Below, piece after piece: positions 31,529 through 34,200 of a DNA stretch of 34,200 bases. Position numbers and translations under genes: made by a program. Below the pieces are notes generated by a model. The model ran no database searches and had not been told where the DNA came from. It was given only the letters and a program-made list of their open reading frames with translations. The DNA lies in the NCBI GenBank assembly GCA_900113385.1, contig FOPE01000032.1, forward strand, positions 1-34,200, in the 5' to 3' direction. Source of the stretch: Lachnospiraceae bacterium C7 (GTDB taxonomy: Bacteria > Bacillota > Clostridia > Lachnospirales > Lachnospiraceae). Each line of letters opens with the position of its first letter. Position 1 is the first letter of the stretch.

Positions 31529-32485
31529 ATGAAAGTAAAAGGCAAACTTCATAAGTTTTTAGTAGTATTAGTGATATCAAGTTTTGTATTTGCAGTTGTA
31601 GGATGTGGAAAAAACTCCCAGCAAGAACTTAAAAAAACAACATCAAAAAAGCAAGATAATAAAAATTCAACTGCTAAGATGCAGGATAAAAAATCTTCTG
31701 AAAAAGCAATATTAAAGAAGAAAGATGCCGGTAAGATGGCGATGAAGTATAAAGACATCAAAAATCTTCAATTTGCTTGCTTTGATGAAGATGACAACTG
31801 GGTTACGGTAATTGACATAGATGAAAATGGCAATTTTACAGGAAAGTATTTTGATTACACTAAATTGAATAGCGTTAAACAAAAAGAGGCAGTAGACCAA
31901 GACGATGCAGTAAGTCAAGGTAATGTAGCAGGCCAAGGTAATGCAGTAAGCCAAGGCGAGGCAGTAGACCAAGGCGATGCAGTAGGCCAGGGCAATGTGA
32001 AAAATCAAAATAATGTGGCAGCAGATTGTGTGAAGTTTAAGGGAAAGTTTGCTGCACTTGAGTACTGTGATAAAGAAATGGTAACTACAAGCATTACAAA
32101 TTTGGAATATACGCAAGAGTCAATTTCAGGCAGAAAACCACAAACAATATCTGAAAGTAAGCAGGTTTTCTTCTATATAAAAGGTGCCGACATAAAGGGC
32201 ATTAATAAAAAAGAAGATAATAAAGAAGATATTAATAAAAAAGATATTAATAAAAAAGCTATCGATAAACAATCTACTGATATTGAAAGTGATAAAAAGC
32301 TTGATGAAATTAAAAAAGCGTATATAAAGAGTGCAGGAAAATATGATTTAAAACTTAAAAATAAAACAAAAATGCCATATTATGGAATGTATCTAAAAGA
32401 CATAGATACTGGATACATCAGTGATAAGAAGGGAACTTTTGATTACCTTGATGTGACTGGAAGTAACCAAAAAAAATGGAAATAG
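31529..32485 (+). CDS. Lipoprotein with Gln-rich hexapeptide repeats
   Basis: 318 aa, secreted and lipid-anchored. A basic N-terminus, hydrophobic core and lipobox VVGC (Cys about residue 27) precede a Lys/Ser/Gln-rich linker. Residues 120-161 are seven hexapeptides of the type (E/D/N)-(A/V)-x-x-Q-(G/D), e.g. EAVDQD, DAVSQG, NAVSQG. A second low-complexity tract lies near residues 225-255 (repeated INKKDINKK). The rest contains beta-strand-like pieces (FACFDEDDNWVTVIDIDENGNFTGKYFDY; MPYYGMYLKDIDTGYISDKKGTFDYLDVTG). GAGGAGG is followed by ATGTATG. The second ATG (31529) opens this frame; the first (31525) opens only nine codons. Function unknown. Confidence 0.82.
   Translation: MKVKGKLHKFLVVLVISSFVFAVVGCGKNSQQELKKTTSKKQDNKNSTAKMQDKKSSEKAILKKKDAGKMAMKYKDIKNLQFACFDEDDNWVTVIDIDENGNFTGKYFDYTKLNSVKQKEAVDQDDAVSQGNVAGQGNAVSQGEAVDQGDAVGQGNVKNQNNVAADCVKFKGKFAALEYCDKEMVTTSITNLEYTQESISGRKPQTISESKQVFFYIKGADIKGINKKEDNKEDINKKDINKKAIDKQSTDIESDKKLDEIKKAYIKSAGKYDLKLKNKTKMPYYGMYLKDIDTGYISDKKGTFDYLDVTGSNQKKWK
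31886..32011 (+). repeat. 18-bp coding repeat, seven units
   Basis: Seven in-frame 18-nt units with the core GCAGTA-N3-CAAGGC, encoding the hexapeptides of the lipoprotein. A likely site for slippage and length variation between strains. Confidence 0.8.
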
Positions 32486-32487
32486 CC

Positions 32488-32527
32488 AAAAAGACACTTA
32501 GAAGGTAGAACTTTTAGGTGTCTTTTT
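32488..32527 (+). terminator. Terminator of the repeat lipoprotein gene
   Basis: AAAAAGACAC (32488-32497) pairs with GTGTCTTTTT (32518-32527). The stem continues inward through TTAGAAG/CTTTTAG with wobble pairs. Confidence 0.9.
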
Positions 32528-32651
32528 AGATGATTGAAGCAAGCTAGGGCAAGAACTAGCTACCGCTGTTAGGCATCTGCCACCAGTAAGCCAGAACCAG
32601 CCAAATCAGGCTAAGGGAACGATTCACTCCCCAAAAATCAAGAAAAAAAGA

Positions 32652-32889
32652 ACTGGAACTCGAAATCTTACGTGTAAAAATGAAAAAAGTGAAAAAATCC
32701 ACGTAAGAAAAATAGAAAAAGTGTAAAATTATATAGATAACCCTGTTTAAAGCTTATATCAAAGACAAAAAAACGGCTGAAAATCCACTGAAATCGCTCA
32801 AAATGGCCAATTTCGTTTCCAAAACAGCAAAACCTTACGTGTAAAAATGGAGTTTTTGAGAATTTCCACGTAAAAATCCCAGTTCCGGT
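32652..32889. repeat. Miniature inverted-repeat element, copy 2
   Basis: The left end is ACTGGAAC-N8-TTACGTG-N25-CACGTAA (32652-32706). The right end is TTACGTG-N25-CACGTAA-N8-GTTCCGGT (32835-32889). Every spacing equals that of the element at 19221-19463. The interior differs in sequence. The right terminal GTTCCGG is repeated in the adjoining tandem array. Confidence 0.75.
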
Positions 32890-33068
32890 CAAAAAACGCC
32901 CCCTGAACAGACCAAATTGTTCAATAGCCATCAATCCACTCTGGTTCCGGTTCGAAAACGCCCCCTGAATTAGCCAAAACGTCCAATAAGCCACCAATCC
33001 ACTTCAGTTCCGGTCCCAAAACGCCCCGCCTAATTCGCAAACCAAGCCAAAACGTCTCAGAAATCACT
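32881..33068. repeat. 62-63-bp degenerate tandem repeat, three units
   Basis: Units begin at 32881, 32943 and 33006. Each starts (A/G)GTTCCGGT, has AAAACGCCCC about 10 nt later, then a GCCAAA-type tract; the first two end near CAATCCACT. The first unit begins inside the right end of the inverted-repeat element. Confidence 0.8.
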
Positions 33069-33166
33069 AATCAATCCTACACCACATCACATACCGTTAA
33101 ATAGTACATTTTTCTGCATAATTCGTCCTAAAAATTGAAATATTTGCAAGAAATTACAACTTAAAG

Positions 33167-33195
33167 TTGCAAATACTCGGAAACTATTATAAAAT
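33167..33195 (+). promoter_or_regulatory. Promoter of the second lipoprotein gene
   Basis: TTGCAA (33167-33172), a 17-nt spacer and TAAAAT (33190-33195). Confidence 0.55.
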
Positions 33196-33302
33196 ATCAA
33201 GAATGAGACTCCATATAAATAAGGGGGACTGAGCGGTAACAAAAATCAAGGCTAGTTCTTTTGCACAGAGGCCCTAATCATGGATAAAGAAAGGTATTTT
33301 AA

Positions 33303-33812
33303 ATGAACAATCAAGAAACAAATCAAATGACAGATCAAGGGACTAATCACATGAAGACTCAAATAACAATGAAAACAAGAAACAACCAAAGCAAGAAAAA
33401 TAGTCAACTATTTGGAAAAGCTAAAATGGTATTGTCAGTGATGTTTATCGTATCATTGATGGTATGTGGACTTGCAGGATGTGGCAGTAGTGAGGACAAA
33501 GCTACTCATAGTCAGGTAAAACCAAAATTAAAAAACAAAATCGTAAAAGTAACACCAGATTATAATTCAGACCAAGAAGCAAGAGAAGCATTAGACGCAG
33601 GAAAAGATCTTGAAGGTAAAACAATCAAGATAACAGTAGCAAGACAAAAAACAAATGAGGTAGCAACTGGTTTATATACAGATAGCCATCTTGCATTTAT
33701 ATCAAAAGAGAATCCAAATGTAGAAAACGGAGAAACAATTATCGTAAAAATAAATAGTAAGATATCTCAAGACGATATGTACTATTCATTCTTTTATGAA
33801 AGAATCCAATAG
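33303..33812 (+). CDS. Small lipoprotein with OB-like domain
   Basis: 169 aa with a polar 40-residue N-terminus rich in Asn, Gln, Thr and Met, then a hydrophobic helix and lipobox GLAGC. Starts at 33303 (AAAGG upstream) or 33351 (AAGGGA upstream) are both possible; the second gives a more normal signal peptide. The mature part has DLEGKTIKITVARQKTNEVATGLYTDSHLAFISKENPNVENGETIIVKI. This resembles a small beta-barrel module that I recall from other Firmicute lipoproteins, in which a GKTV strand and an LxFxSxxxPxV-G-T segment recur. Function unknown. The gene lies between the repeat-rich intergenic region and an IS30 element. Confidence 0.8.
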   Translation: MNNQETNQMTDQGTNHMKTQITMKTRNNQSKKNSQLFGKAKMVLSVMFIVSLMVCGLAGCGSSEDKATHSQVKPKLKNKIVKVTPDYNSDQEAREALDAGKDLEGKTIKITVARQKTNEVATGLYTDSHLAFISKENPNVENGETIIVKINSKISQDDMYYSFFYERIQ

Positions 33813-33910
33813 AATAAAAAACCTAGAATGAAAAATTAAACCTGTACTTTGACAACTGAAAATGGCTAAAAAAGTCTAGTTTACTTTTGCAACGGCTTCT
33901 TCTAGCAGAG

Positions 33911-34004
33911 ATGATATAGTAAAGATATCGATTACTATCTGCTGGAAAGGAGCAGATATGATATAGTAAAGATATCGATTACTATCTGCTGGAAAGGAGC
34001 AGAT
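33911..34004 (+). repeat. Perfect 47-bp tandem duplication with ribosome-binding hairpins
   Basis: 33911-33957 is repeated exactly at 33958-34004. Each unit carries the stem ATAGTAA/TTACTAT and the stem ATCTGCT/AGCAGAT, whose 7-nt loop GGAAAGG is part of the Shine-Dalgarno sequence. The second unit abuts the transposase ATG; the first leads to ATG-ATA-TAG, a two-codon dead end. Confidence 0.92.
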
Positions 34005-34200
34005 ATGAACTACTACAGAAATAAAGGACAAATGGATTTGTCGGATCGACTTGCGATTGAAACTGGAATACACAACAAAGATTCCCTTAAAAAGATAGCA
34101 AAATTAATCGGTAGACATCCTTCCACAGTTGCACATGAAATCAAGGAAAATAGAACTTATATCCATAATACGTATTATCTTGGTAAAGACTGTGCAAACG
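34005..34200 (+). CDS. IS30-family transposase, N-terminal part (cut by window end)
   Basis: ATG at 34005 with GGAAAGGAG upstream opens a frame that reads to the window edge (65 codons), starting MNYYRNKGQMDLSDRLAIE. DSLKKIAKLIGRHPSTVAHEIKENRTYI is the helix-turn-helix that begins IS30 transposases, followed by a segment leading to the cysteine (LGKDCAN) usual in clostridial members. The left inverted repeat of the IS was not identified; it should lie between the lipoprotein stop (33812) and 33911. Expression may be held down by the hairpins in the duplicated leader. Confidence 0.85.
   Translation, partial: MNYYRNKGQMDLSDRLAIETGIHNKDSLKKIAKLIGRHPSTVAHEIKENRTYIHNTYYLGKDCAN

Larger units (their letters stand above)
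32486..33302. other. 817-nt gene-free region
   Basis: Contains the lipoprotein terminator, the second ~238-bp inverted-repeat element (32652-32889), a C-rich 62-bp tandem repeat (32881-33068) and the promoter of the next lipoprotein gene. A minus-strand frame at 32668-32997 is produced by the repeats and is not supported as a gene. The C-rich composition of 32881-33060 stands out from the A/T-rich surroundings. Confidence 0.6.

Noticed and set aside
32668-32997. Minus-strand 109-codon frame (GRFLTGTG-type peptides)
   Set aside because: It is generated by the inverted-repeat element and the 62-bp tandem units. No Shine-Dalgarno was seen and the composition follows the DNA repeats.

Overview
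The window is low-GC, A-rich DNA with strong Shine-Dalgarno sites and clostridial-type proteins. It looks like a chromosomal segment of a gut Lachnospiraceae-type Firmicute; the species cannot be fixed from the sequence alone. It starts with an elongator tRNA-Met gene and runs off the right edge inside an IS30-family transposase gene.

Positions 1-19,000 are dominated by a rhamnose and rhamnoside utilisation locus. A CstA-family transporter and an AraC-family regulator lie on the minus strand. Divergent from the regulator is rhaB-rhaA-rhaD with overlapping genes. Downstream on the plus strand come a GH106-like glycoside hydrolase, a GH78 alpha-L-rhamnosidase, a GH2 enzyme, a GPH/MelB-type sugar symporter and a NagZ-type GH3 enzyme. 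None of the glycosidases has a signal peptide, so the locus appears to import rhamnose-bearing oligosaccharides or glycosides and take them apart in the cytoplasm. Rhamnose would then go through rhamnulose and rhamnulose-1-phosphate to DHAP and lactaldehyde. No rhaM mutarotase, lactaldehyde reductase or secreted polysaccharide lyase is visible here.

Positions 19,700-25,600 hold a dicarboxylate/amino-acid:cation symporter, serine O-acetyltransferase, a cysteine-rich U32-like protein, a HAD phosphatase and, convergently, O-acetylhomoserine/O-acetylserine sulfhydrylase. Much of this fits sulfur amino acid metabolism. Positions 25,800-30,300 hold a second AraC regulator divergent from beta-phosphoglucomutase and a GH3 beta-glucosidase. 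A PerR-type repressor with its own operator follows, then an unrecognised small ORF and two lipoproteins.

The non-coding DNA is unusually informative. A 20-nt element lies exactly 36 nt upstream of the -35 box of both rhaB and the first glycosidase gene. A bipartite motif, ATTAAAAAATGTCG-N18-ACATGG, recurs with identical spacing in front of three sugar genes, tying the rhamnoside genes to the beta-PGM/GH3 module. Two ~240-bp intergenic elements share a strict architecture: GGAAC-N8-TTACGTG-N25-CACGTAA at one end and its inverse at the other. They look like an undescribed miniature mobile or structured element. Several small tandem repeat arrays (13, 18, 41, 45, 47 and 62 bp) occupy other gaps.
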